NCBI GenBank assembly: GCA_012797505.1
Contig: JAAZOZ010000166.1
Coordinates: forward strand, 1-12,880
Direction: 5' to 3'
DNA from: Smithella sp.
Lineage (GTDB): Bacteria; Desulfobacterota; Syntrophia; Syntrophales; Smithellaceae
DNA length: 12,880 nucleotides
The notes beneath the pieces were generated by a model, which worked only from the letters and a program-made list of their open reading frames with translations, did not search any database and was not told the DNA's origin. Positions 6,384 through 12,880 of the stretch are shown piece by piece. Every line of letters starts with the position of its first letter. Position 1 is the stretch's first letter. Position numbers and translations under genes: made by a program.

Positions 6384-8312
6384 ATGAAAATCCTCCCCGA
6401 AGGAAGAATCACTCCCCGCGATCTACAAAGCGCCGGGGCCAAAGCCGTCCTGGAGAAAATGCGCCGCATGCCGGGCTATTATCTCACCAACACGGAGCGC
6501 GATCTCTCCCAGTCGGATTTTAAAAACCGGATTTTGCCCCACACGCAGATGCTTGTCGCCCCGGAGCGCAACGAAGCCGGCTATTTTTCGCTGGAGATCA
6601 CGGGCGGCGCGTCGGTTCATGTCGACATGCTGCGCCGCCAGATGAACCCGCTGGAAAAACTCGAAGTCCTTGCCGGGCATATGCCGGATACGCTTTTCCA
6701 GACGCTCTGCCGCGGCATCAACCTGTTCGGCTACCGTCCCTATCCGGAAAACGTCATCCGCCTCACCGTGGAGACCTTTGCCCGTCGCGTCCACGTCTGG
6801 CGGGTGTTCGACTTTTTAAACTACATCCCCAACATGGTCCCCGTTTACGAAGAAGTCCGGAAAGCGGGACGCCTTCTCGAGGCGGCCGTCTGCTTTTCGA
6901 CGGGGCCGGAGCACACCAACCGGTTTTACATCAGGAAAGTGGGCGAAATTCTGGACGTTACCGGACCGGATATTCTGCTGGCGATCAAGAATCACGGCGG
7001 ACTGGGGTCGCCCGGACGCATCGGCGAACTGGTTCGCGCCATCCGGGAGAAGTATCCCGATCTGCTGATTCACTACCACGGACACAACACCGACGGCAAT
7101 GAAATCGGCCGCATCGTGGCCGCCGTGCGGAACGGCGCAAAAATCGTGGACGCCTCCGATCACGCGCTGACCGGCTTCTACGGCCCGCCGCCTCTGTTGA
7201 CGGTGGTGAACACGCTGGAGGATTACGGCTACAACGCCGTCGGACTGGACAAACAGGCCGTCATCGAAGCCTCCAACAAACTGCGGCACGAACGCCCCTA
7301 CTACCGGGATTTCGAATCGCAGTTCTTCGGATTTGACCCGACGGTGCAGACCCACAAGCTGCCGGGCGGCGCGACGGGGTCCAGCTTCGAACAGGCGCAA
7401 AAAGGCGGTTTTCTGGACCGCATGCCGGAAATCCTGCAAAACGAACTGCCCCGCGTACAGGTAGAACTGGGCAACTTCTGGAGCGTCACCCCCGGTTCGC
7501 AGATTTTGTGGACCACGGCCGCCAACAATGTCGTGAAGGGAGCGCGCTACCGGGACGCCAGCGATGATTTGAAAAATCTGATGCTGGAGCGCTACGGCAA
7601 GTTTCCGTTTTACAAGCCGGCGCCGGAGATTTATGAGGCGGTTTTCGGAAAGGACTGGAAAAAAATTGTCAGAAGGGAAGCCGGCTACCAGAAAATTGAA
7701 GACGTTGATCTGGACGTCGAAAGGCGGATTCTGGAGCACGCGATCGGCCGGAAGGCCACCGACGACGAACTGGTGCTGTATCTGCAGCATCCCAACGACG
7801 CGGTGGGCTTCTTCAAGTTTGAGGAAAAATTCGGCAAGACATGGGTGCTGCCGCCCAAAGTGTGGTTCCGGCGCGGCGGATTCGGCATCGGCGACAAATT
7901 CGAATTCCCCGACGCCTCCGGAAAACTGCACACCATTGAAATCGGCCCTTCCCGCCGCACCAAGGACGGCTCGTATATGACGCATCTGGGCGTGGATTAC
8001 CACCCCGAACCCGTCGTCACGCCGGCCGACGACGAGGGAGAAAAGCCCAAGGCCTCCGTGGTCCTTTCCGCCAAGGAAATCGGGGCGCTGGCCAGAATGG
8101 GCGATATCCGCGCAACCCTGAAGGGCGTCGTCAACCAGATTCCCGTGGCGGTGGGAGACGAGGTCGCCGTCGGCGACACGCTGGTCGTCCTGGAAGCCAT
8201 GAAAATGCTCACCAATATCACGGCGGATGTGGACGGCAAGGTTTCGGAAATCTTTGCCTCCCCCGGCGCGTCCGTGGAAATCGGCGATCCGCTGATGATG
8301 ATGGAACTCTAG
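6384..8312 (+). CDS. pycB: Pyruvate carboxylase subunit B-like carboxyltransferase with biotin carrier domain (divergent)
   Basis: A 642-residue protein: a TIM-barrel carboxyltransferase domain (about 30-330), a conserved C-terminal carboxylase region (about 340-500), and a biotin carrier domain (about 565-642) with EAMKM at 604-608, biotin on Lys607. It transfers CO2 from carboxybiotin to an acceptor, pyruvate in characterised relatives. Expected metal ligands are present as Asp40 (in RDLSQS), Lys202 and His232/His234 (in HGHNTDG). Substrate ligands Gln43, Arg110 and Thr369 (in VTPGSQ) are also present. The surrounding signatures are unusual: RDLSQS for RDAHQS, IKNHGGLGSPG for the KDMAGLLKP type, HGHNTDG for HTHDTSG and PGGATGSS near 327-334. 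AAGGAG lies nine bases before the ATG. Size and split match PycB or the 2-oxoglutarate carboxylase large subunit CfiA. Biotin-dependent carboxyltransferase is firm; pyruvate as substrate is a default guess. Confidence 0.88.
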   Translation: MKILPEGRITPRDLQSAGAKAVLEKMRRMPGYYLTNTERDLSQSDFKNRILPHTQMLVAPERNEAGYFSLEITGGASVHVDMLRRQMNPLEKLEVLAGHMPDTLFQTLCRGINLFGYRPYPENVIRLTVETFARRVHVWRVFDFLNYIPNMVPVYEEVRKAGRLLEAAVCFSTGPEHTNRFYIRKVGEILDVTGPDILLAIKNHGGLGSPGRIGELVRAIREKYPDLLIHYHGHNTDGNEIGRIVAAVRNGAKIVDASDHALTGFYGPPPLLTVVNTLEDYGYNAVGLDKQAVIEASNKLRHERPYYRDFESQFFGFDPTVQTHKLPGGATGSSFEQAQKGGFLDRMPEILQNELPRVQVELGNFWSVTPGSQILWTTAANNVVKGARYRDASDDLKNLMLERYGKFPFYKPAPEIYEAVFGKDWKKIVRREAGYQKIEDVDLDVERRILEHAIGRKATDDELVLYLQHPNDAVGFFKFEEKFGKTWVLPPKVWFRRGGFGIGDKFEFPDASGKLHTIEIGPSRRTKDGSYMTHLGVDYHPEPVVTPADDEGEKPKASVVLSAKEIGALARMGDIRATLKGVVNQIPVAVGDEVAVGDTLVVLEAMKMLTNITADVDGKVSEIFASPGASVEIGDPLMMMEL

Positions 8313-9100
8313 TAAACAGGAATGTTTTTCTTAAACATGTCCACGATGATGTTTTCCATGGAATACAACCCCGGCGGAGCGTGGATCAGCCATTTGGCGG
8401 CAAAAATGGCGCCCTGGCCGAACGCCGCCCGGCTGATGCTCTCATGCACCAGACGGATGGTCTGATTGGGCAGACCGAAAATGATTTCGTGTTTGCCCAC
8501 AATCCCTCCCACACGAATGGAGTTGACGCGCTTTTCCTTTTCGAGGCCCAGAATCTCCGCGATTTTCAAAGCGGTGCCGGATTCCCCCTTCTTGCCGCGA
8601 AAGTGCTCTTCCACAATTTCAATATCCGCGTGCGGAGCGATCCCCTGAAGGATCTGCGACGCCACAAGCAGAAAATTGATGCCCAAAGTGATGTTCGGCG
8701 AATACAGCACCGCCGTTTTTTCAGCCATCCGCCTTAAATCCTCCACGTCTTCCGTTCTGTACTTCGAAATGGCGGAAATGATTTTGATGCCAAAGTCAGC
8801 GGCGGGAGCGTAATGCCTGTGGGCGGCGGCGCTTGAAAAATCAACGATGATGTCCACCGGGTGCCGGCGGTAAAACTCCGGGGTCACTTCATCCACCGAA
8901 AAAACACTTGCATCATCCACTTCATGCCCCAGCAGGCGGGTAGCATATTTGTGGTTTTCCTTGTGGGTTTTCCGGACCACCCACTCCAGATCGAACAGGC
9001 CGTCCTGAAAAAACTCTTCCGCCACCAGGCGGCCGGTTTTACCGAAACCGAAAAGACCGATCCTGATCCTTTTCTGTTTCGCGTCTTTTTTGATTTTCAT
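8309..9100 (-). CDS. dapB: DapB-like reductase (4-hydroxy-tetrahydrodipicolinate reductase family)
   Basis: A 263-residue NAD(P)H-dependent reductase of the DapB family, which in lysine and diaminopimelate synthesis reduces hydroxy-tetrahydrodipicolinate. It has an N-terminal Rossmann nucleotide loop (GFGKTG, 18-23), IIVDFSS (84-90), SPNITLGIN (134-142), and the C-terminal substrate domain with EEHFRGKKGESGTAL (164-178) and RVGGIVGKHEIIFG (196-209). The first catalytic-region His (His166) and the Lys (Lys170) align, but the second His of the usual HHRHK is Phe167. The GTTG substrate loop found before the SPN motif reads SAIS instead. ATG at 9100 has AGGAGG nine bases upstream and is preferred over an in-frame TTG at 9106. 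The gene follows the stress protein gene by 62 nt and may share its promoter. No other lysine-pathway gene is nearby, so the true substrate deserves caution. Confidence 0.8.
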   Translation of the reverse strand: MKIKKDAKQKRIRIGLFGFGKTGRLVAEEFFQDGLFDLEWVVRKTHKENHKYATRLLGHEVDDASVFSVDEVTPEFYRRHPVDIIVDFSSAAAHRHYAPAADFGIKIISAISKYRTEDVEDLRRMAEKTAVLYSPNITLGINFLLVASQILQGIAPHADIEIVEEHFRGKKGESGTALKIAEILGLEKEKRVNSIRVGGIVGKHEIIFGLPNQTIRLVHESISRAAFGQGAIFAAKWLIHAPPGLYSMENIIVDMFKKNIPVY

Positions 9101-9162
9101 GGACAAAATCCTCCTGTGTGCGCACGGCCGCTGCTCCTTAAGAGTCTTCCCCGCAAGAAAAT

Positions 9163-9573
9163 TTACGTTTCCGGAAAAACTAAAACGGGCAGCATGGCCT
9201 GGTCAATGACGTGGACATCCGTGCTGTCAAACATCGATGCATACAGTTTGCCGCGGTGTTTATGTCCGACAACAATCAGGTCGATCTGATTTTCTCCGGC
9301 GTATCGGACAATTTCTCCGGCCGTGTCGCCTTTGGAGACGGCGTAAACGACCTTCAGATTTTCCAGCAGGGATTCGGGCGCGGCTTCCTTGACTTTCAGG
9401 GCCACGGCATCTTCATGGTCCGCCGGATGGCGATAGCCGGCCTGCGGATCGTTGACATAGAGGATATGAATCCGGCTTTGAAAACGCCGCGCAAATTCCA
9501 GCGCGCGCACCAGGGAAGAAAAATGCTCCGCATCCAGATCCATGGCGTATAAAATATTTCGAAAATCGCGCAT
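9163..9573 (-). CDS. Universal stress protein (UspA family)
   Basis: A 136-residue single-domain Usp, the usual length. It opens with FRNILYAMDLDAEH (first strand and nucleotide loop Asp), has ALEFARRFQSRIHILYV (amphipathic helix then strand) and ends with IDLIVVGHKHRG and DQAMLPVLVF, the classic Usp tail. The ATP-binding signature G-2X-G-9X-G-S/T is degraded: GHKHRG keeps the first Gly and the RG, but the second Gly of the motif is His and the late GS pair is DS. Nucleotide binding may therefore be weak or absent. ATG at 9573 has GGGAGG five to six bases upstream. It is the first gene after a perfect promoter and is followed by the DapB-like gene on the same strand. Confidence 0.9.
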   Translation of the reverse strand: MRDFRNILYAMDLDAEHFSSLVRALEFARRFQSRIHILYVNDPQAGYRHPADHEDAVALKVKEAAPESLLENLKVVYAVSKGDTAGEIVRYAGENQIDLIVVGHKHRGKLYASMFDSTDVHVIDQAMLPVLVFPET

Positions 9574-9595
9574 GCGTACCTCCCGAACGGTTGTG

Positions 9596-9623
9596 ATTAT
9601 ATACAATCAAAAAACGATGTCAA
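9596..9623 (-). promoter_or_regulatory. Perfect-consensus sigma70-type promoter of the Usp gene
   Basis: On the minus strand TTGACA (plus coordinates 9618-9623), a 16-bp spacer and TATAAT (9596-9601) both match consensus exactly. A start site near 9589 would leave a leader of only about 16 nt containing the GGGAGG ribosome binding site. The promoter probably gives high constitutive or general expression. Confidence 0.8.
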
Positions 9624-9735
9624 CCTTTTGAGGCGATTTTTCGTGTTTCCGGCATGAAAAGCCGGCCGTCATGACGGATACCGTCTCCCAAACGCCGCGG
9701 AACGCTTTGGGGTGCTTTCTTCCGGAACCGTCGGT

Positions 9736-10713
9736 TCATGGGTCCAACTCCCGGCTCAATTCGATCAGCATCAAAGGATTTACCCTGGCCCCGTTGATCT
9801 GCACGCCCCAGTGCAGATGCGGACCGGCTGCTCGCCCGGTGGCGCCGACGCTTCCGAGGATCCCTCCCTTTTCGATTTGTTCCCCCTCTTCAACCCGAAT
9901 CTGATCCAGATGGAAATACATGCTGAAGATGCAGCTTCCGTGGTCCACGTAAACGGACTTGCCCGTGAAAAAGTGATCGGCGGCCAGAACGACGGTGCCG
10001 GAATTGGACACCCGGACCGGAGCGCCGGTTTTGCCCCGGATGTCCACGCCCGTGTGCGGGGAGCGCTTCTTTTTATTGATGATGCTTCTCTGTCCGAAGG
10101 CGCCGACGATTTCATTGTTCACCGGCATCCAAAAGGAACCTTCCCATTCCGGGGGCCGGCATTCGGCCTTCCACAGGGCGTTGACGGCCAGCGCTTCCGC
10201 CTTCACTCTTCGCAGCGACGCTTCATCCGGTTCGACTTTGGCGCGGGGCAACCGGATTTTGCGAACGCCGTAATCCCGGTCGTTGACCCGAAGTTCAAAA
10301 TATTTTTCAAACCCCGAAGAAGGATCGCGCACAGCCACCGGATACACTCCCGGCTCCCGGTTCAAATCGGCGGCCAGAAATCCATGTCGCAAGGTTCCCT
10401 CCCGGTCGCGGACAAGGGGGATTTCCTTTCCCATCCAGACCACCTGAACATCGTCGGATTCGCAGCCCTGAACCCTGAGCAGGATCAGGCCGCCGCGAAC
10501 CATGGCGTCGGAAGAAAAAGACACGTCCGGACCGGACGACCGGGATTCGAAGGGCATCGCGGCCAGACTCAGCGCCATCAGAAACACGGCGGATACCCGC
10601 TTTGTAAAGGACGCCTGCCTTCCCTTTGGGCGCTCCGAGGCCCAACGCGCGGCGGACGGCCGAATCGCCCGCCTTTTCGATGCGGCGGCCCCGTTTGCGG
10701 ATACCGGCTTCAC
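9736..10713 (-). CDS. M23-family metalloendopeptidase (LytM-type), exported
   Basis: A 325-residue peptidoglycan hydrolase or related factor. The C-terminal LytM/M23 domain (about 195-315) keeps every zinc and catalytic residue: His220 and Asp224 in HTGVDIRG, His268 in MYFHLD, and His299/His301 in GPHLHWG. It should therefore be an active endopeptidase cutting peptide cross-links. Residues 60-150 form a beta-rich domain (VSFSSDAMVRGGLILLRV and GVYPVAVRD) seen before M23 domains. Export is indicated by the hydrophobic run VSAVFLMALSLAAMPF (40-55). The n-region before it is unusually long (about 39 residues) and basic, so it may act as a signal anchor or the start may be mis-assigned. The start taken is GTG at 10713, which has no good ribosome binding site of its own and overlaps the stop of a small upstream ORF. 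No neighbour suggests a specific partner. Confidence 0.85.
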   Translation of the reverse strand: MKPVSANGAAASKRRAIRPSAARWASERPKGRQASFTKRVSAVFLMALSLAAMPFESRSSGPDVSFSSDAMVRGGLILLRVQGCESDDVQVVWMGKEIPLVRDREGTLRHGFLAADLNREPGVYPVAVRDPSSGFEKYFELRVNDRDYGVRKIRLPRAKVEPDEASLRRVKAEALAVNALWKAECRPPEWEGSFWMPVNNEIVGAFGQRSIINKKKRSPHTGVDIRGKTGAPVRVSNSGTVVLAADHFFTGKSVYVDHGSCIFSMYFHLDQIRVEEGEQIEKGGILGSVGATGRAAGPHLHWGVQINGARVNPLMLIELSRELDP

Positions 10714-10805
10714 AAGATTCCCGTCCGCCGACGGCGGGGAAGAGGCGCAAAGAATGCCGGGAAAGGCTGAAACGGCGAAATGCGTGGAGCAACGTGTCGG
10801 GCCAT
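10710..10805 (-). CDS. Candidate 31-residue leader ORF coupled to the M23 gene
   Basis: ATG at 10805 is preceded by AAGGAG six bases upstream, a much better ribosome binding site than the M23 GTG has. The frame runs 31 codons (MARHVAPRISPFQPF..., ending PLPRRRRTGIL) and stops in TGA at 10710-10712. This overlaps the GTG start of the M23 gene in a GTGA junction. Such a junction is typical of translational coupling. The peptide is basic and proline-rich and resembles no family I know. Alternatively, this ATG is the ancestral M23 start separated by a frameshift, or the overlap is chance. Confidence 0.4.
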   Translation of the reverse strand: MARHVAPRISPFQPFPAFFAPLPRRRRTGIL

Positions 10806-10834
10806 GGGAATCTCCTTAAAGCGTTGTCGGGATC

Positions 10835-10862
10835 AGTTTACGCAAGATTCGATTTATTTCAA
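10835..10862 (-). promoter_or_regulatory. Probable promoter of the leader ORF / M23 gene
   Basis: On the minus strand TTGAAA (plus 10857-10862), a 16-bp spacer and TAAACT (10835-10840), 29 bp before the ATG of the small leader ORF. The -35 matches five of six and the -10 four of six. Position and orientation are right, back to back with the stronger promoter of the plus-strand neighbour. Confidence 0.45.
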
Positions 10863-10901
10863 CCCTGAAATGACTCGTATCGTGAAAAACAGGGAAGCGG
10901 A

Positions 10902-10930
10902 TTGACATGCAAGGCTGCATCGTCTATAGT
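10902..10930 (+). promoter_or_regulatory. Sigma70-type promoter of the UPF0316 gene
   Basis: TTGACA (10902-10907), a 17-bp spacer and TATAGT (10925-10930). The -35 is perfect and the -10 matches five of six. The start codon follows about 35 bp after the -10, with AAGGAG in between. Confidence 0.75.
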
Positions 10931-10964
10931 GCTGGAAACGTTTTGAAGGAGTAAAAAAGCTTCA

Positions 10965-11549
10965 GTGGACATTGCCGCTTTTTATCATTCGGAAATCTTT
11001 AAATTTGTCCTGCTGCCTGTCCTGATTTTTCTCGCGCGGATTTGCGACGTCACGCTCGACACGCTGCGCATCATCTATGTCGGTCGGGGAATGAAATTTC
11101 TGGCGCCGGTCATCGGCTTCGTGGAAGTGATGATCTGGCTGGTCGCGATCACGCAGATCTTCAAGAACCTGTCCAGTCCGGTCTGCTATGTGGCCTATGC
11201 GGGCGGTTTCGCGATGGGCAACCTGATCGGCATCCTCATTGAAGAAAAAATGGCGATCGGCACCGTGGTCATTCGGATTATCACGCAGAAAGACGCGGAA
11301 ACGCTCATCCGCTGCCTCAAAGAAAACCGCTACGGCGTCACATACGTGGACGCTCAGGGGGCCATGGGACAGGTAAAGATTATTTTTACCATCGTCAAAA
11401 GGAAGAACATCGATTCCGTGCTGGGGATCGTCCGCGACTGCAATCCGCTGGCGTTTTACACGATTGAAGATGTTCGTTCCGTCCGCAAGGGGGTCTTTCC
11501 CCTCTTCAAGGCCGCCGGCAAGGGAACCGGGCCGGCCGCAGACGGATAG
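10965..11549 (+). CDS. UPF0316 / DUF2179-type membrane protein
   Basis: A 194-residue inner-membrane protein with three N-terminal hydrophobic segments (about 10-30, 44-63 and 70-92), matching the DUF5698 membrane part. A soluble C-terminal domain (about 100-175) matches DUF2179, as in the uncharacterised UPF0316/YebE proteins. Recognisable stretches are RICDVTLDTLRIIYVGRG (25-42) and GFVEVMIWL (51-59). The C-terminal domain resembles a small nucleotide or ligand-binding regulatory fold, but its ligand is unknown. The start is GTG at 10965; the only ribosome binding site (AAGGAG, 10946-10951) is 13 bases upstream, longer than ideal. An in-frame stop at 10944-10946 excludes longer forms. It ends 8 bp before the convergent CstA gene, with no room for a terminator. 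Confidence 0.85.
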   Translation: MDIAAFYHSEIFKFVLLPVLIFLARICDVTLDTLRIIYVGRGMKFLAPVIGFVEVMIWLVAITQIFKNLSSPVCYVAYAGGFAMGNLIGILIEEKMAIGTVVIRIITQKDAETLIRCLKENRYGVTYVDAQGAMGQVKIIFTIVKRKNIDSVLGIVRDCNPLAFYTIEDVRSVRKGVFPLFKAAGKGTGPAADG

Positions 11550-11557
11550 AAGGTTTG

Positions 11558-12880
11558 TCACACGGCTTCCCCTGCCGTCGAAGGCCCGTTTCTTAACTCC
11601 CGCCAACTGCGCAGCGCCAGCACAATCACGCCGATGGAAAGGATCATCAGCGCCACGTCCGTCACGGCCAGCGCATAGTTGCTTTTGGGAAGGTATTTAT
11701 GAACCAGCAGCGACACCAGCGAGTACAGGGTGGTGATCATCATGAAAATCGCCGGCAGCACGGTGAACCAGGCCGTTTTCTTCCTTTTGGCCAGCCAGGC
11801 GGACACGGCAATCAGCGCCAGTGACGCCAGCAACTGATTGGCGGAGCCGAAAATCGGCCAGATCGCCGCAAACGCGTTGGTGTAGGCCAGGATATACATT
11901 AAAACCACACAGAGAAAAGCGTTGAAGAAGTAGGATTTCATGATTTTCGGGACATTCTTAAAAAGCACCTGCCAGAGCTCTTCGAGTAAATAACGCTCCA
12001 GACGAATGGCCGTGTCCAGTGTCGTAATGATAAAACCTTCGACCATCAGAATCCCGAAAACGGTTCCGTAAACCGGCGGGATGCCGAGGGCTTTATCCAG
12101 CAATCCGCCGACGCCGATGGCAAACGCCAGAATCGGGTTGGCCTTTACGCCCGCTGCCGTGGGAAAAGCAATATTCACGTAATCGCTGAACAGGATCCCG
12201 CAGCCGACAGCAATCATCACACCGATTGCCAGCAGCCCTTCGAGCAGCATCCCGCCGAAGGCAATCTTTTTCACATGCGATTCTTTGGCAACCTGTTTGC
12301 TGGACGTTCCCCCCGCCACCAGGGCATGGAAGCCCGAAATAGCGCCGCAGGCCACCGTGATGAACAGGAAAGGCCAGACGGGGCCCAGCTTGCTTGCCCC
12401 TTGAGCCAGATTGAAGGCGGGGGCCGTAAAGGTCACGCCCTGGAAGCCGGCGGCAATGCCGCCCGCAAACAGGGCCGCCACACCCATATAAAGTAGAAAC
12501 GAATTGGTAAAATCGCGGGGCTGCAAAATGATCCAGACGGGAATCCCGGCGGCAAGCAGTGTGTAGAAGCAGAGAATGATCATCCAGATATCCGGGTCCA
12601 GGGAAACAGGATATTTCATGCCCAATAATATGGAGCCGATACAGACCAGAATCGCCAGCGGCACGGCCACATTGACACTGACGCCTCGTTTATAGACCAG
12701 CCAGCCGATGACCGGCGCAAAGGCGGTAATAATGATAAGCGATGTCGAGGAGATGCCGCCGATTTGCGCGTTTGGCACGCCGCCGACCAGGACGGTTTTC
12801 ACAATCGTCTGGTCGGGCGCGAGCCTCATCATCTCCAGCGGCACCAGCGACGTCAGGGAAACGGCCGTCAGTCCCAGAAA
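11558..12880 (-). CDS. cstA: CstA family carbon starvation / pyruvate-peptide transporter, C-terminal part
   Basis: 440 residues of a polytopic membrane protein that begins beyond the right edge of the window; the frame is open to position 12880. It matches CstA/BtsT transporters by QIGGISSTSLIIITAF, GIPVWIILQPRDFTNSFLL, FLFITVACGAISGFHALVAGG, FGGMLLEGLLAIGVM and IFGSANQLLASLAL. About ten hydrophobic transmembrane segments are visible, with a short basic/polar C-terminal tail (SWRELRNGPSTAGEAV). Characterised members import pyruvate or peptides, often under carbon starvation. The C-terminus ends soon after the last membrane segment, like the shorter CstA form rather than the roughly 700-residue E. 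coli protein. The GTG at 12844 is an internal codon, not the start. The likely cargo, pyruvate, would fit the nearby carboxylase, but they are 3 kb apart and not in one operon. Confidence 0.93.
   Translation of the reverse strand, partial: FLGLTAVSLTSLVPLEMMRLAPDQTIVKTVLVGGVPNAQIGGISSTSLIIITAFAPVIGWLVYKRGVSVNVAVPLAILVCIGSILLGMKYPVSLDPDIWMIILCFYTLLAAGIPVWIILQPRDFTNSFLLYMGVAALFAGGIAAGFQGVTFTAPAFNLAQGASKLGPVWPFLFITVACGAISGFHALVAGGTSSKQVAKESHVKKIAFGGMLLEGLLAIGVMIAVGCGILFSDYVNIAFPTAAGVKANPILAFAIGVGGLLDKALGIPPVYGTVFGILMVEGFIITTLDTAIRLERYLLEELWQVLFKNVPKIMKSYFFNAFLCVVLMYILAYTNAFAAIWPIFGSANQLLASLALIAVSAWLAKRKKTAWFTVLPAIFMMITTLYSLVSLLVHKYLPKSNYALAVTDVALMILSIGVIVLALRSWRELRNGPSTAGEAV

Noticed and set aside
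6816..8003. 395-codon minus-strand open frame opposite the carboxyltransferase
   Set aside because: Antisense shadow of a confirmed gene, with no recognisable motif.
8314..8327. AAACA-GGAA-TGTTT hairpin followed by T residues after the carboxyltransferase stop
   Set aside because: A five-base A/T-rich stem is too weak for a terminator and lies inside the 3' coding end of the convergent reductase gene.
9649..9677. CCGGC/GCCGG stem and the palindrome CCGTCATGACGG downstream of the M23 gene
   Set aside because: Short GC palindromes are expected by chance here; no T-tract follows on either strand and no regulator is nearby, so neither terminator nor operator is supported.
9712..10770. 352-codon plus-strand open frame opposite the M23 peptidase
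   Set aside because: Low-complexity Arg/Gly-rich translation with no family resemblance; the minus strand carries the intact zinc peptidase.
10307..10792. 161-codon minus-strand frame overlapping the M23 gene in another frame
   Set aside because: Arg/Gly-rich with no motif; it overlaps the M23 coding frame, which has a signal-like segment and domain support.

Overview
The window is a dense bacterial chromosome segment of fairly high GC content. It holds ten recognisable protein genes, one candidate small leader ORF, and no RNA genes, insertion sequences or CRISPR. The gene set is a CoA-transferase-like domain fused to a GNAT domain, a thiolase, a two-subunit biotin carboxylase/carboxyltransferase, a UspA protein and CstA. 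With its base composition and GAAGRC-type heptamer repeats, this suggests an anaerobic Desulfobacterota relative such as the Syntrophus/Smithella group. That assignment is an inference from gene content, not something the sequence proves.

Left part (1-4750, all minus strand). Read in the direction of transcription, the order is: a fusion of a CoA-transferase-like domain with a GNAT acetyltransferase (4750-2852), an acetyl-CoA acetyltransferase (2693-1404), an alpha/beta hydrolase (1341-541), and the N-terminal 142 residues of a second CoA-transferase family protein that leaves the window (426-1). Each gap carries short palindromes. The most conspicuous are a perfect 10-bp hairpin at 1361-1387 and a long imperfect inverted repeat made of heptamers at 435-543.

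Middle (4766-8312, plus strand). A divergent intergenic region with a clear sigma70-type promoter drives a two-gene operon. It encodes a biotin carboxylase subunit and a 642-residue carboxyltransferase plus biotin-carrier subunit. The pair resembles two-subunit pyruvate carboxylase or 2-oxoglutarate carboxylase. However, the carboxyltransferase has rewritten signature motifs around conserved metal and substrate ligands.

Right part (8309-12880). A DapB-like reductase (minus) overlaps the carboxylase stop codon by 4 bp and lies behind a universal stress protein gene that has a perfect-consensus promoter. Next come a secreted or anchored M23 peptidase (minus), possibly preceded by a coupled 31-codon leader ORF, a divergently transcribed UPF0316/DUF2179 membrane protein (plus), and the C-terminal 440 residues of a CstA-type carbon-starvation transporter (minus, running off the end).

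How the genes may work together. The CoA-transferase, thiolase and carboxylase genes form a C2/C3/C4 acyl-CoA interconversion module around acetyl-CoA, acetoacetyl-CoA and a 2-oxoacid (or ketone). The fused GNAT protein looks more like an acyl-CoA-responsive protein acetyltransferase than a working CoA-transferase, because the position of the family's catalytic glutamate is histidine. It could be the post-translational regulator of this module.
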